Shown here: positions 24,694 to 38,040 of the stretch, in pieces
Position numbering within the stretch: position 1 is the stretch's first letter
How the letters are laid out: the number at the start of each line of letters is the position of its first letter
Program-made: the position numbers and the translations under genes
Notes under the pieces: generated by a model
The model's input: only the letters and a program-made list of their open reading frames with translations
Told to the model about the DNA's origin: nothing
Databases searched by the model: none
Origin: Ursus arctos
Taxonomy: Eukaryota > Chordata > Mammalia > Carnivora > Ursidae
Length of the DNA stretch: 64,000 bases
Assembly: GCF_023065955.2 (NCBI RefSeq)
Contig: NW_026622808.1
Span: forward strand, 46,202,475 to 46,266,474
Reading direction: 5' to 3'

Positions 24694-25189
24694 GAAAATG
24701 ACTCCAAAGATTAAAACTCCTTAGTAGCTATTCTAAGAACAATGAATAGCCCAACAACCCATCAGAGCAACAGAGGTTGCTGTTTTTAGTGGAATATTGG
24801 TGATAACATCAGAAGTAGTGACAGATAAAAGATATCTCAGTTTTAAATCAGCCTGGACCCCTGTCTCAGAACTTCAGACACTACCTCTAGAAGGTCTCAA
24901 CCTCCAGTTCTATCCCTTCTCTTTTACCAATGTCTACATGTCCTGAGGGCTTCCTGATCCCCACAAGAGGACATCCAAACGAGAACACCTGGGGATTTCA
25001 TTTTGCTACACTTAACTCTTATCTGCCAACATGTTATAAAGAGCAGTCCATACAAACAAACTTTGTTCAGCTCTGATCCACATGAAAGACAAAATCAATG
25101 GGTAGATCAAAGGATAAGCACAATTCACTAGCAATACTAACAAGATAATCCTAAAAATAGCAAAAATAACTGTGTGCTTAAGACGTACC

Positions 25190-25385
25190 TGGCTCTAATC
25201 TAAGAAATTTACATATAACTCCTTTAATCTGTACAACTCTGTGAAGTATGGACTATTTTTAATCTCCATTTGATATTTATATGAAACTGAAGCATGACAA
25301 GATTAAGTAACTTGCCCTAGGTCACGTATCCAGGCACAAAGTTTCCAGGAACTGTGCTCTTGACCACTAACTCTCCTGTTTGCAA
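25190..25385 (-). mobile_element. MIR SINE
   Basis: 'cctttaatctgtacaactct', 'gaaactgaagcatgacaaga', 'taagtaacttgccctaggtc' and 'ctgtgctcttgaccactaac' give the complement of MIR in order. Confidence 0.8.
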
Positions 25386-25450
25386 AGGGAAATAAATGTA
25401 AGTGCATCCCTGTCTCTCTTAATAAAACACAGGAGAGTGAAAGGTAGCGT

Positions 25451-25703
25451 TAGAATGAGAACTTTGGGGGCGCCTGGGTGGCGCAGTCGTTAAGCGTCTG
25501 CCTTGCGCAGTCGTTAAGCGTCTGCCGTCGGCTCAGGGTGTGATACCAGCGTTCTGGGATCGAGCCCCACATCAGGCTCCTCTGCTGGGAGCCTGCTTCT
25601 TTCTCTCCCACTCCCCCTGCTTGTTTTCCCTCTCTCGCTGGCTGTCTCTCTCTGTCAAATAAATAAATAAAATCTTAAAAAAAAAAATAGAATGAGAACT
25701 TTG
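25451..25703 (+). mobile_element. SINEC retroposon with internal A-box duplication
   Basis: Body 25467-25687 is bounded by a perfect 16-bp TSD, tagaatgagaactttg (25451-25466, 25688-25703). The head contains gcgcagtcgttaagcgtctgcc twice, at 25481-25502 and 25505-25526, a direct duplication with a 24-bp period. The duplicated part includes the tRNA-like A-box region. The rest of the element is canonical, including the B-box-like gggatcgagcccc and the caaataaataaataaaatct tail. Confidence 0.97.
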
Positions 25704-25767
25704 AATCACATAAAGATATTTTAAAAACAAAATCATCTTCAGATATTAGTACAGAGAGGCACAGATT

Positions 25768-26834
25768 AATATCAAATGACTTGAAGCTTCTGCACAGCAA
25801 AGGAAACAATCAACAAAACTAAAAGGCAATTTACAGAATGGGAGAAGATATTTGCAAATGACATATCTGATAAAGGGTTAGTATCCAAAATATATAAAGA
25901 ACTTATAAAACTCAACACCTCCCCCCCAAAAAGAATAATCCAATTAAAAATGGCCAGAAGACATATGTAGATATTTTTCCAAAGAAGACATCCAGATGGA
26001 CAACAGACACGTGAAAAGATTCTCAACATCACTTAACCATTAGGGAAATGCAAATCAAAACTATAAAAGATGTCACCTCACCCCTGTCAGAATGGCTAAA
26101 ACCAACAACACAAGAAACAATTGTTGGTAAGGATACGGAGAAAGGGGAACCTTCCTGCACTGCTGGTGGGAATGCAAACGGTGCAGCCACTCTGGAAAAC
26201 AGTATGGTGGTTTCTCAAAAAGTTAAAAAGAGAACTACCCTGTGATGCAGCAACTGCACTACTAGATATTTACAAAAAGAATACAAAAATATTAACTCAA
26301 AAGGTTACATGCACTGCAATGTTTACAGCAGCATTCTCTACAATAGCCAAATTATGGAAACATCTCAAGTATCCATCTATTGATGAATGGATAAAGACAG
26401 GTGATATATGTATCTATAATGGAATATTACTCAGCTATAAAAAATAATGAAATCTTGCCATTTGCAATGATATGGATGGAGCTAGACAGTATTATGCCAA
26501 GCAAAGTAAGTCAGAAAAAGAAAAATACTATATGATTTCACTCACACGTGGAATTTAAGAAACAACACAAACAAGTAAAGGGGGGAAAAGGAGAGAGAGA
26601 AAGAGGCAAACCAAGAAAGAGACTCTTAACTACAGAGAACAAACGGATCATTACCAGGAGGGAGGTGGGTGGGGGGATGGGCAAAATAGGTGATGGGGAT
26701 TAATCACTTCTTGAGATGAGCACCAAGGAATGTGTGGAAGTGTTGAATCACTATATTGTATACCTGAAACTAATATAACACTGTACGCTAACTGGAATTT
26801 AAATTAAAACTTTTAAAAATATCAAATGATTTGA
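25768..26834 (+). mobile_element. 5'-truncated carnivore L1, decayed
   Basis: Body 25785-26817 starts inside the ORF2 C-terminal region ('agcttctgcacagcaaagga') and runs through the cysteine-rich end and 3' UTR to a short A/T tail. It is flanked by a 17-bp TSD with one mismatch (aatatcaaatga plus cttga/tttga; 25768-25784, 26818-26834). The reading frame is broken: the ORF2 C-terminus appears in two overlapping frames (26048-26245 and 26121-26447). This copy is older than the one at 38974. Confidence 0.95.
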
Positions 26835-29085
26835 GACACCACTGATACATGTGTATCCTAGCTTTGCAATCAAGTTCAGTGGAAGACATAAAGTAGAATT
26901 TTTCCAGTGAAAGACTGTAGGCAGTCCTTGAATACATGTGCTATTTAGTCCACATAATATTTTCAAGTTTTTAAAAAATTTGCTGCCAAAATGCAAAAGC
27001 TGAACATTTTTACATTTTCATAGGCTTAGGAGACACATCTGTTCTACACTCAGTCCCAAATTTCGGGCTTTTCTAAGAGAAGCAGGTTTGTCAATGGCCC
27101 CTCATGCAGCACTTAGTGAGAGCCAAACTGCAGGTTTGTCCTTTAGATGAGCATGTGCTTGAGTTTGCCATACTCACTACCACTCCCTTTTGTCTCATAC
27201 CTGACATCTTCTCTCATTTCTATTTCCCGCTACAACTTCATAAAGCATCTGAGCATATGAGTCCTGATTTAGAGCAAAGGAGAAGAAGTTAAAGAGAAAA
27301 AGATTCTGAACTAAAAGGTGAAATAAAGGGATTCTGCCTCTAGCTGTGGGACTGCTAACACTACCTCATCCCCCATATACTCACTCTTCAAATGTGAGGC
27401 CAGTCTAGATATCAAAGTTGCACGGTTATAAAACTTAGGAGATTGAAACAGTAAATGTGGTGTCACTGCAGTGAGTTTGTCACTGTTGCAAAGGCTGCCT
27501 AGTACAGTCCCTTCCTGTGCACAGCAGGCCTTGTCTGGTTATATGGGGTATTCATGTGCCTTTGAGGCATGATGGGCAGTTGCCAATGTTGCCCATCATT
27601 GGTGTATTTACTGTACTCTTCAGATAAGAGAAAATAACTTTTCCTTTCACTCTGCAAAGTTCTCAACTTCCCAATTTCACTTTGATATTCATAGGTGCAC
27701 GGTTTTTTGCTTTTTATTTACTGAGGCATATACACACAAAATTCATTAATTCGTTCAATAAATGAGGATGACACTATGGGCACTGCGCCAGGCACTAGGA
27801 TATAAATCTGCAAGGTGGAACAGTGGGTAAATGGGAACCAACGCAAGCTTTCACAGATGGCTGGCATTGCAAGGAACGTTACTTGCAGTATCTAAAGGTC
27901 ACAATAATTAGCTGGGGATAACTGATACCACCTTTCCCTGGTATGCATCCCAACTCTTCAGGGAAATTTACTGGTGCTTCACAAAATAGTGAGGATGGTG
28001 GGCTTTTTATGGGAAAAGCAGAGTCAGACCTTCATGTTAAGATCAACATAAGACAAAATCTGGAAGGGTAAGTAGATTCAGGAAGCAGAAAGATAAAAGC
28101 AAAAGTAACTAATGACCTCATCAGAACACACGGTGGGCTTAAGAGACATGTCTGCTCCATGCTCAGTTCCATTTCACAAACAGGTGGGTGCTCATTTCAG
28201 TTCCACTTCAAGAGATCCCCTTGAATTTATAGTAGCTCTGGGAGAAGTAAGGGAAGGTGCACTCACGAATTCTTAGATGGAGGCAGAGAAAGATCTTGTG
28301 GCTTGGGCCAGGTGTTGTTCCTGCCAGACAGTCCCTGCTAAGGGTACTTCAAATACCCTTTTGTGAAGATTAGACTGTCAGTCAGCTGGAGCTCTTGGCG
28401 TGTGCCATGTGAAGTTAGTAATTTCGTGGGAGTGAGCAGTGTGTGAATAAAAGTTCTGACCCAGTGCTTCTTGAGAGGGCCAATTCACCAAGTACCTCTC
28501 CACCAACTCCTAGGTATTGCCAAATCCCTTCTTCCTAGAGCCACAGCTTTTAGGCTCCTGTGATTTTCTTCCCATAGACTACCACTCAACTACCCACCAC
28601 CCTCACACCCTAATGTCTTTGTTTTTGGCCCACTAGGAAACCATTGCTTTATTTAAAGCAGAATCTAAATTCAGCATGCCAAAGTTTTGTTATCACTCCT
28701 TTCAGGACAGGGAGGGCTTCGTCTTTAAAATAGCGTTTTTTAATTCCATTTCACAGAATTTTTGTCCTCCTTTGGAAAGACCTCTCATTCTGAGATCAGC
28801 TAAACCACCCTTCCAAGGCAGTGGCAGCAGCAAGAACAAATGACTTTCCGTATTGCAGCAGGGCAAACCTTTCCTACAATTCACATGTACTGTGTATGCA
28901 ACCTCACCATATACATAAGCTAATGGAATTAAGAGAAAATTTTACTTTTGTTTAAGCTCTTTATTTTGTTAGAAGATAGTGAAAACTTGAATGTGAATCA
29001 ACAAAGACTTTTCTACAGCCTAGCCTGTTCTACGGCCAGGAATAATCATAGGAGTAAAACAATACATTGAATTCACTCATCTGAA
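26835..29085. other. unique sequence, one possible ancient repeat
   Basis: 27740-27850 ('attcattaattcgttcaata', 'tgcgccaggcactaggatat') resembles a very old L2-type or mammalian-wide repeat. Nothing else was recognised and no exon is supported. Confidence 0.4.
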
Positions 29086-29089
29086 CCCC

Positions 29090-29330
29090 AGTTCAGACCT
29101 CAATTTAGGTACTTAACTATTGTGTGTCCTTGGGCAAGTAACTTAATTTCTGAAAGTCTCCATTTTCTAATCTAGAGAATGGGAGTGATAAAGCCTCACT
29201 ATACTTCATATCCTAAGCAATACACCAGATATGATGTCTGGACAAGCACCCAGCACAGTGCCTGGCACAGAGCAGGGGCAGGGCATATAAATAATAGTAA
29301 TGCCCTAGCACGGAAGAGACAGCCATTAAA
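29090..29330 (+). mobile_element. MIR SINE, nearly full length
   Basis: 'gtgtccttgggcaagtaact', 'taatttctgaaagtctccat', 'cagcacagtgcctggcacag': classic plus-strand MIR with the 3' conserved core. Confidence 0.88.
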
Positions 29331-29464
29331 ACCAGGAGAGATGCTTCTCACTGACTGCATCAATGTTTAACAGTATTCCCAAAGAAAGATAGAAGCTTCA
29401 ATTGTTGGCACAAACTATGTTAAACAAATAATTTTTCGATGGATAAATAAAACCAAAAACATAT

Positions 29465-31250
29465 ATCAAATAGTTCACAAAAATTAAATAATGGAGAGAT
29501 AGTCCATGTTGATGGATAGGAAGGCTCAGTACTGTCATGTCAGTTCTTTCCAACTTGATCTATAGATTCAGTGCAATCCCAATCAAAATCCTAGCGAGTT
29601 ATTTTATGGATATTAACAAACTGATTCTAAAGTTTATATAGAGAGGCAAAAGATGCAAAATGATGAACACGATATTGAAGGAGAACAAAGTTGGAGGACT
29701 GACACTACCTGACTTTAAGACTTACTATAAAGCTACAATAATCAAAACAGTGTGGTATTTGCAAAAGAGTAAATAAATAGATCAATGAGACAGAGCCCTG
29801 ATGTAGACCCACATAAATATAGTCAATTGATCTTTGACAAAGGAGCAAAGACAATATAATGGAATAAAGGTAGCCTTTTTAACAAATGGTGCTAGAACAA
29901 CTGGTCACCCATATGCAAAGAAATTAATCTAGATACAGACCTTACACTGTTCACAAAAATTAACTCAAAAATGGTTCACAAACCTAAATGTAAAATGTAA
30001 ACTATAAAAGTCCTAGAAGATAACAAAGGAGAAAATTTAGCTAACTTGGGCATAGTGATAACTTTTTAGATACAACAACAAAGGCACAATCCATGAAAGA
30101 ATAAAAGTAAAAAACTTCTGCTCTGCAAAAGAAAAGGCCAAGGGTATTAGAAGACAAGCCACAGACAAGGAAAAAGTATTTGCAAAAGACACATCTGATG
30201 AAGAACTGCTATCCAAAATATACAAAGTACTTTTAAAACCTAATAATAAAAAAACAAACAACCCAATTAAGGAATGGGCCAAAGACTTCAACAAACACCT
30301 TACCAAAGAAATATGCAGATGTAAATAAGGATATGAAAAGGTGCTCCATATCGTTCGTCATCATGCAAATATAAATTGAAACAACAATGAAATACCACTA
30401 TACACCTGTAAGAATGGCCAAAATCCAGAACACTGATAACAATAAATGCTGACGAGTATATAGAGTAATAAGAACTCTCATTACTGCTGGTGGAAAAGCA
30501 AAATAGTACAAACACTTTGGAAGATAGTTTGGTAGGTTCTTACGAAACTAAACAGTCTTAGCATACAATCCAGCAATCACATTCCTTGGTATTTAGCCAA
30601 AAGAGTTAAAAACTTATGTCTGCATAAAAACGTGCATGTGGATCTTTATAGCAGCTTTACTCATAGTTGCCAAAACTTAGAAGCAACCAAGATGTCCTTC
30701 AGTTCATGCACGGATAAGCTGGTACAACCAGACAATAGAGTATTATTCAGCACTAAAAGGAAATGAGCTATGAAGCCATGAAAAGACATGGAGGAAACTT
30801 CAATGCATATTACTAAGTGAAAGAAGCCAACCTGGAAGGTTATATCCTGTATGATTCCAGCTATATGACATTCTGGAAAAAGTAAAACAATAAGACAGTA
30901 AAAAGATCAATAATTTCTTGCAGGAGGAAGAAGGGATGAATAGGCAGAGCACAGATTTTTAGGGCAGTGGAAATATTCTGTATGATACCATAGTGATGGA
31001 TACATGTCATTATACATTTGTCCAAATACCAAGAATAAACTATAATGTAAATTATGGACTTTGGGATTATGACGCACCCATATAGATTCATCACTTGCAA
31101 CAAATGTACTGCTCTGATGGGGCATGCTGATATTCAGGTAGGCTGTGCAAATATGGAGGCAGAGGTATAGGAAACATTGTGTACCTTCCTTTCAACTTTA
31201 CTTTAAACCTAAAAGCTATTAAAAAAAAAAAACCCAAAGTCTTAATTTAA
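29465..31250 (+). mobile_element. L1M-type LINE-1 (L1MA/MB-like), 5'-truncated
   Basis: ORF2 C-terminal region followed by a placental L1M 3' UTR: 'ttgatctatagattcagtgc', 'gttggaggactgacactacc', 'agtcaattgatctttgacaa', 'aaacttctgctctgcaaaag', then 'gacattctggaaaaagtaaa' and 'accttcctttcaactttact' before an A run at about 31220. The frame is heavily broken, so it is a dead relic that predates carnivores. Minus-strand frames of 69-89 residues across it are antisense artefacts. Confidence 0.92.
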
Positions 31251-31267
31251 AACAAATTCAATTGTTA

Positions 31268-31600
31268 AACAACATTGATTCATTCAGTCAATCTATATTG
31301 AGTAATAACTTTACACCAGATGAGAAACGCACTGGGGGTATAATGGTGAAAAAGATTTGGTTAGTTTCTGTTATCATGGAGCTATGGGGAAATAAAGGTA
31401 AATAAACAAGTAACAATATTAAACTGGGGTAGCGCTTGGGAAAGTAGAGGATATTTTGTAAGTGTATGCCTAGCAAAGACCCCTTTGGGAAAAGCAACTC
31501 TCCCAGAGGCAGGACAACCTAAGCTGAAATCTTAAGTTCAGGGAGGAACTAACAAAGTGCAGAAGGTTGGTAACAACAGGTACAAAGATCTGGAAGTGAA
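31268..31600 (+). mobile_element. ancient mammalian-wide repeat, family unassigned
   Basis: 'gattcattcagtcaatctat', 'gggggtataatggtgaaaaa', 'taggtaaataaacaagtaac'-like text follows the familiar 'attcattcaacaaatatttattgagc ... ggatacagcagtgaacaaaa' repeat. Probably the same family as 18452-18700. Confidence 0.5.
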
Positions 31601-31735
31601 AGCACATGAGCCTTTTCAAAGAACTAGAAGAAGTCAAGGAAGTCATACAATGCAAGGGAGCCAGCAGGTGTGCTCAGGGGCACAGGGGAAGTGGTGGGCA
31701 AGGCTCAGCAGAGGGGATTTAATTACAACTGTACT

Positions 31736-34081
31736 AGAAAGCTTTCCATTCTGTTACATTGATCTATGTGTCTGTTTTTGTGCCAGTACCATACTATCTT
31801 GATGACTACAGCTTTGTAATATAGCTTGAAATCCAGAATCATGATGCCTCCAGTTTCGTTTTTCTTTTTCAGAATTGCTTTGGCTGTTCCGGATCTTTTG
31901 TGGTTCCATACAAATTTGAGGGTTGCTTGTTATAGCTCTGTGAAAAATGCTGGTCGTATTTTGATAGGGCTTGCATTAAATGTGTACACTGCTTTGGGTT
32001 GTATAGACATTTTAACAATGTATGTTCTTCCGATCCATGAGCATGGAATGCTGTTCCATTTCTTTGTGTCCTACTCAATTTCTTTCATCAATATTCTGTA
32101 GTTTTTAGAGTACAGATCTTTTACTTCTTTAGTTTGGTTTATTCCTAGGTATCTTACTGGTTTTAATAAAATTGCAAATGGGATCAATTCCTTGATTTCT
32201 TTTTCTGCTGCTTTGTTATTGGTGTATAGAATGTAACAAATTTCTGCACATTGATTTTATATCTTGCAACTTTGCTGAATTCATGTGTGAGTTCTAACAA
32301 TTCTTTGTTGGAGTCTTTCAGATTTTCTAGATAAGAGCATCATGTCGTCTGCAAATAGTCAAAGTTTGACTTCTTCCTTGCCAATCTGGATGCCTTTTAT
32401 TTTTGTTGTTGTTTTTGTCTGACTGATGAGGCTAAGATGTGGTATAGTACTATGTTAAATAGTAATGGTGAGAGTGGACATCCTTGTCTTGTTCCAGAAA
32501 TGGACCCACAACTATATGGTCAACTGATCTTAGACAAAGCAGGAAAGAATTTCCAATGGGAAAAAAAAGTCCCTTCATTAAATGGTATTGGGAAAAATGG
32601 ACAGCAATACGCATAAGAATGAGACTGGACCACTTTCTTACACCATACATAAAAATAAATTCAAAATGAATGAAAGACCTAATGTGAGACAGGAAACCAT
32701 CAAGATCCTAGAGTAGAACACAGGAAGAAACCTCTTCGACCTTGGCTGTAGCAATTTCTTATTAGACACCTCGCCAGAGGCAAGGGAAACAAAAACAAAA
32801 ATGAACTATTGGGACTTCAAGATACAAAGCTTTTGCACAGCGAAGGAAACAATCAACAAAACTAAAAGCAGCCTACAGAATGGGGGAAGATATCTGCAAA
32901 CAACATATCTGATAAAGGGTTAGTACCCAAAATCTATAAAGAATTCATCAAACTCAACACCCAAAAAACAAACAGTCCAATTAAGAAATGGGCAGAAGTC
33001 AGGGCGCCTGAGTGGCTCAGTCAGTTAAGCATCTGACTCTTGATTTTTGCTCAGGTCATGATCTCAGGATCCTGGGATCAGACCCTGTATGGGACTCCGC
33101 ATTCAGCAGGGAGTCTGCTTGACGATTCTCTACCTCTGCCTCTCCCTCTCTGTCTCTCTGAAATAAATAAATCTTGAAAAAAAATGGGCAGAAGACATGA
33201 ATAGACACTTGTACAAAGAAGACATCCAGATGGCTAATAGAGACATGAAAAGATGCTCAACATCACTCATCATCAGGGAAATACAAATCAAAACCACTGT
33301 GAGATAACACCACACCCCTGTCAGAATGGCTAAAATTAACAACACAAGAAACAACAGGTGTTGGTGGGGATGTGGAGAAAGGGAAAACCTCTTGCACTGT
33401 TGGTGGGAATGCAAACTGTCATAGCCACTCTGGAGAACAGCTTGGAGGTTCCTCAAAAAATTAAAAAGAGAACTACTCTACAATCCAGCAATGGTACTAC
33501 TAGGTATTTACCCAAAGGATACAAAAATACAGATTCGGAGGGATACATGCACCCTGATATTTATAGCAGTATTATCAGTGATAGCCAAATTATGGAAAGA
33601 GCCCAAATCTCCATCGACTGATGAATGGACAAAGAAGATGTGAGATATATATATATGACGGACTATTAGTTGGCCATAAAAAAGAATGGAATCTTGCCAT
33701 TTTCAATGATGTAGTTGGAGCTAGAGTGTATTATGCTAGGTGAAATGAGTCAGACAGAGAAAGACAAATACCATATGATCTCACCCATATGTGGAATTTA
33801 AGAAAGAACATAGATGAGCATATGGGAAGGGGGAAAAGAAAAAAAGGAGAGAGGGAAATAAGCCATAAGTGATATTTAACAATAGAGAACAAACTGAGGG
33901 TTGACGGAAGGAGGTGGGTAGGGGATGGGTTAGATGGGTGATGGTATTAAAAGTGGGCACTTGTTATGATGAGCACTGGTTGTTGCATGTAAGTGATGAA
34001 TCACCAAATTCTACTCCAGAAACCAATATCGCACTGTATGTCAACTAAAATTTTAAATTTCAAAAAATGCAACAGAAAGCT
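31736..34081 (+). mobile_element. carnivore L1 with 5' inversion (twin priming)
   Basis: 31741-32495 reads as L1 ORF2 on the minus strand (reverse-transcriptase region, from the [10 protein letters not shown] motif to just before the 'PEMDP' region). From about 32494 the plus strand continues ORF2 exactly where the inverted part stops ('ccagaaatggacccac'), then runs through the C-terminus and 3' UTR to about 34070. This arrangement is the signature of twin priming during target-primed reverse transcription. Possible degenerate TSD: agaaagct at 31736-31743 and 34074-34081. A SINE sits inside at 33002-33181. All frames are broken. Confidence 0.93.
32986..33197 (+). mobile_element. older SINEC nested in L1, 16-bp TSD
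   Basis: Body 33002-33181 starts gggcgcctgagtggctcagt and uses the 'atctgactcttgatttttgc' head of an older SINEC subfamily. TSD: aaatgggcagaagtca (32986-33001) and aaatgggcagaagaca (33182-33197), one mismatch. The duplicated DNA is L1 ORF2 sequence, so the SINE came after the L1. Confidence 0.95.
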
Positions 34082-34085
34082 ATCA

Positions 34086-35072
34086 GGGAGATTTCAGCAG
34101 AAGAGTTGCTTATTTTAGGGTAGTGGGACTATGGAAGATAGTTTCCCCTTTGGTATTTTGATTTTTTAAAATCTCTAATAATGAGCAAGTACTACTTATG
34201 TGATTTAAAAAATTAACAGTTTCCTTTAAAAAGAAAGAAATACACTAAACCATGTATCTAATAGGCTCTTTTTTAGAGAAGAGGTCAGTGATCTGAACAG
34301 GATTAACATCACCAAGAAAGCAAACCAACAATGTTGAAATGGGAGAGGGCTGAACACAGCACCTTTGGCTCAACACATCAATCAAGAGATTTAGCTCAGC
34401 GGACGCAGAGACTAGGCTCTAGACACTTAAACATAAAGTTCTCAGAGATTAATATCTTATAGATGTCAGAGAAACAAGCAGGAAAGAAACTTAGAGACCT
34501 AAATGGTTTTCAAACACTGTTAAGAAAAAGGCTTTTTTTTCCTTCTTCAAATGCAATATGAACATAAAATAAGTAAAAGATTACTTGCAGTTTGAACAGG
34601 ATGGGAAATGCAGTAGGGAAACCCCAAATGTGATGACTTGATCTCCTTTATTTCCTAAGGTTAATCCTTCCCCAGGACCTCAAGGCCAGGGCTCCTCAGA
34701 ACAGCTCGAAATGTACCCACCTCGACTGAACATTGAAGAAATTGCAGCCCACAGAGGGAAAGCTGAGCTTTTAGTGCTAGAAAGGATTTGCATGAGTTTG
34801 GGGGTTAGTATAGAGCAGGGATGAGACCCAGGCACATGTTCTGCATTTGTTCTGGTTTCCTTCACCCAAAAAAAATGGATAAAAGAGCAATTGCCAGAAA
34901 TCAGGTATTCAAGGCAAAGAACTGGAGTGATAGCCAGAGGAGGGTATCTCTTTATGGACCTCCTTACCTCACTTCCCAGGAGCCAGTCAAGTCTGCAGGA
35001 AGTCACACTCCACCCTCCAAAGGATCTCCCAAACAGCTCTGTAGTTGGCTTTGGGTTCCGACTCACAGAGGG

Positions 35073-35103
<31 letters not shown>

Positions 35104-37180
35104 AAGGGGATCTTACTGGCTTATTTATGAGGGAAGGCTAAGGTCAGTTGTTCCTGGCATGGCTAGATCTCAAAGGACTCTTTCTCACCATCTCTTGGCT
35201 GTTTTCCTCTGAACTGCTTCCTAGAGAGGGCAGATTCTCTCCACCACCATGGCCACTGACATTTAAGTTTCCTGACATCCAAGATTCTGAAGACATGTGC
35301 AACTCTCACCTGATAATTCCAGCAGAAGTTCTCAGAAAGGCTTGATTTGGACAGGTGCCCAAACATCCCTGAAATAATCATTGTAATCTGGAGAAACTGG
35401 GTTTTTGGATTGGCCTACCCTGAGTCTTGCAGCCACTCCAGGAGTCTCAAAGTAGAATCCTCCCCATCTAAGGGAAGGGGAGAAAGACTGGGAATTAAAG
35501 GTTGGTCATCCTACATGGACACTTGGACTGCTTTTCTCTAAGAAAAGAGACAGGAATGCTTGGCCAGCAAATACAAGATATAACCTTGACATTTCGTGTC
35601 TGTACCAAGTCATTTCCTACATGCTGAAAGTGGGGCTATTTATGTCAAAGGGCACTCTTAGAGATACACAGGATACTACTTTTCTGTTTGTTGTTGTAAA
35701 AAGTCATATATTGCATGCAATCCTAATTGAATCAGGCCCCAACAAAACTAGGTTGTGTCAACTACAACTGAAGTGAAATGAAATCAACTGAATTGGGAGA
35801 TTTCTATGATTTACCTGCAGTCAGATTGGTCCCAAACCATTTATGAAAATGCAAATTGTAAAGCTATGCTGACATTTATTCCTTGTCTCTATGACAGGTA
35901 ACTATAGAAAGAAAGAGTATTCAAATGCATATTATTAGATTTATTACATACACCTTTAGGATAAATAAAACCACTCAAAGCTTCCAAACATGACATGAAT
36001 TTTTAACACCAAATTTTAAGGATTTTTTACAAGGACCACAGTGGAAAATTGTGTGCATATATGTAATTATAATAAAATTTATGGTTAATTTTTTAAAAAC
36101 TATCATCTTTCGGCGTACAGAAGTATACTTAGCATCTGCCTTTGCCTTCCCCGGACCACTGGCACAAGGAATAAGGTCAAATGCATATTTCAGAGCTTAG
36201 ACATTTCAAGTGTTCTACTCCTTGGGTTTCCAAAATAGCTCTCAGATTTCTTCAAAGGTTTATTCACAAAACAGAGCGAAAATGTAATGAGAAAAGGCTG
36301 AAAGAAAAGCTCTAACCCAGAGACATCAGGTGGCTTTTGAGAAGCACTTTAATGACAAAGCTGAAATCGACATCTGTTAGCACCTTTCATAATGCCCCCT
36401 GGAAAATGCACTGAATCCATTTAACTCTTGGCATCCAGCAAGAAGGGATCCTCCAGGTCCAGCAACTATTAGATGCTCTCAACATAAGCCATGGAGTGGC
36501 TGTGATGAGAGAAAAACAAAACAAAATGAGGTAAAATGAAACTCACTTCTCTTCTCTTTGCTTGTCCTGCCCTGGAGGGAAAGATGACGAAATCTACACG
36601 GGCTAAATCGCTGCACAAGCGAACTGTGGGTAAGGGCCTTAGGTCAACCCAGGACAGGAGAATGACATCTGTTAATGTTTGGGGATGGTAACATTCCCCC
36701 GGGACCTTTAGAAACAATGCCAGCTTTGAAATAGTGCTGGTCACTTCCCTTCCCCTTCTCCCCATATAAACAATATCTTTCAAACTTTAATAATAGGAAC
36801 CAAACCTCATGCCACACTTAACATGGCAATATAGCCATTGAATGACTTTGCTGAGGAGGGACCATTTTTTAAAGCAAAAAAGTTTCTCTACCAAGCCAGT
36901 GGAACACAGCAATTTAAAAAATACATATGGTAAGTAAATTCAAGTATTGGATGGCTTGAGGAATAAAATTTTATCTTCCTAAATCCAGTTTGGCAGAATC
37001 TTTATTCTCACTTGGATTACTCCTATAGAGAGCAATCCAAGTACATCCAAAAGTATGTAAATAACGTTTCTTTTACCCACAGTAAAACACATGGCTGTGA
37101 GTATCTCTGTGGGAGAATGAGCTCTGAGGGAATATTGTGGAACACTGAGTTTTGAGCCTTTCCCTCAAGGCCTCTAGTCC
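34086..37180. other. unique sequence with one (CAA)n microsatellite
   Basis: No transposon or exon recognised. The overlapping open frames at 34680-35130 on both strands (up to 128 residues) carry no known domain; one reads through the CAA array as poly-Gln. Confidence 0.4.
35074..35104. repeat. (CAA)n microsatellite
   Basis: About ten AAC/CAA units. Confidence 0.95.
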
Positions 37181-37184
37181 TGCT

Positions 37185-37400
37185 CTTTTAGCTCACATTT
37201 TTTAAGGGCCTAATACATGCCAGACACTGGGAGTATAAAGATGAGCAAAAGTTCACCAGCAGGGAAGTCAAGGAGATGAACACATAAAGAAGTGATTACC
37301 ATCCACGTGACTGTTTAAAGCAATGACCAGCAAAGAAAGGGAGGGTAACTTAGCCAGGCAAACAAGCATTATTAGGGAAGTTTCGCTGGCTAGCTAACTT
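37185..37400 (+). mobile_element. ancient mammalian-wide repeat, family unassigned
   Basis: 'agggcctaatacatgccaga', 'cactgggagtataaagatga', 'gagatgaacacataaagaag': same type of old repeat as near 18.5 and 31.3 kb. Confidence 0.5.
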
Positions 37401-38040
37401 TGATCTTTGAGTGTTAAGTAAGAACTCACTAGGTGGAAAGTGGTGTTGAGTGAGAGGGGCAGAACGAAGAGTGGGGAGTATATTCTAGACTAGAGGACTA
37501 CAGAAGACCAGTGGGATCTCATCTCAAATCCTAACTCGGATTTATTGGGGGTGGCTGCTCAGAGTGTGGCAGGGAAGAAGACTGAAGCTGTATGGCAGAC
37601 ATTATTTAAGTCCCACTCTATAATCGACCCCCCAATCCACTCAGTCTGCCCCCACCTTGAGTTCACCTGTGGCCTTGGTGGACTGTTCTTTTATAGGCTG
37701 ACAGCCTCCCATTTCAACCACCTGTAGCTTTCTACTTCTCTGAGGATTTTCTGATTCTTTAAAAGGCCAGGGGCAAGGCAGCCAGGAAGTATTGAGGATT
37801 TAATGCCCACCTGGCCCTCTTCATCCAATGACGAATGGGAGTTGGTGTAAAGATATGCAAGCTTCCCCCATCCCTTTGTGACACAATTCTCAGGTACAAA
37901 CTAAACAATCTGCAAAGTGTCTCTGATGGGACTGAGTCCAATTGCCCACATTTACATACCCTTTAAGGACCTACCTGCCTTCCTTCACTCATTTTCCTTA
38001 CTCCCTCCCTGAAGCTTGCTAGGATCACCTTTCAAACATT

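Noticed and set aside
34680..35130. Overlapping frames of 79-128 residues, one with poly-Gln
   Set aside because: Poly-Gln comes from a CAA microsatellite; the others lack homology and overlap on opposite strands.
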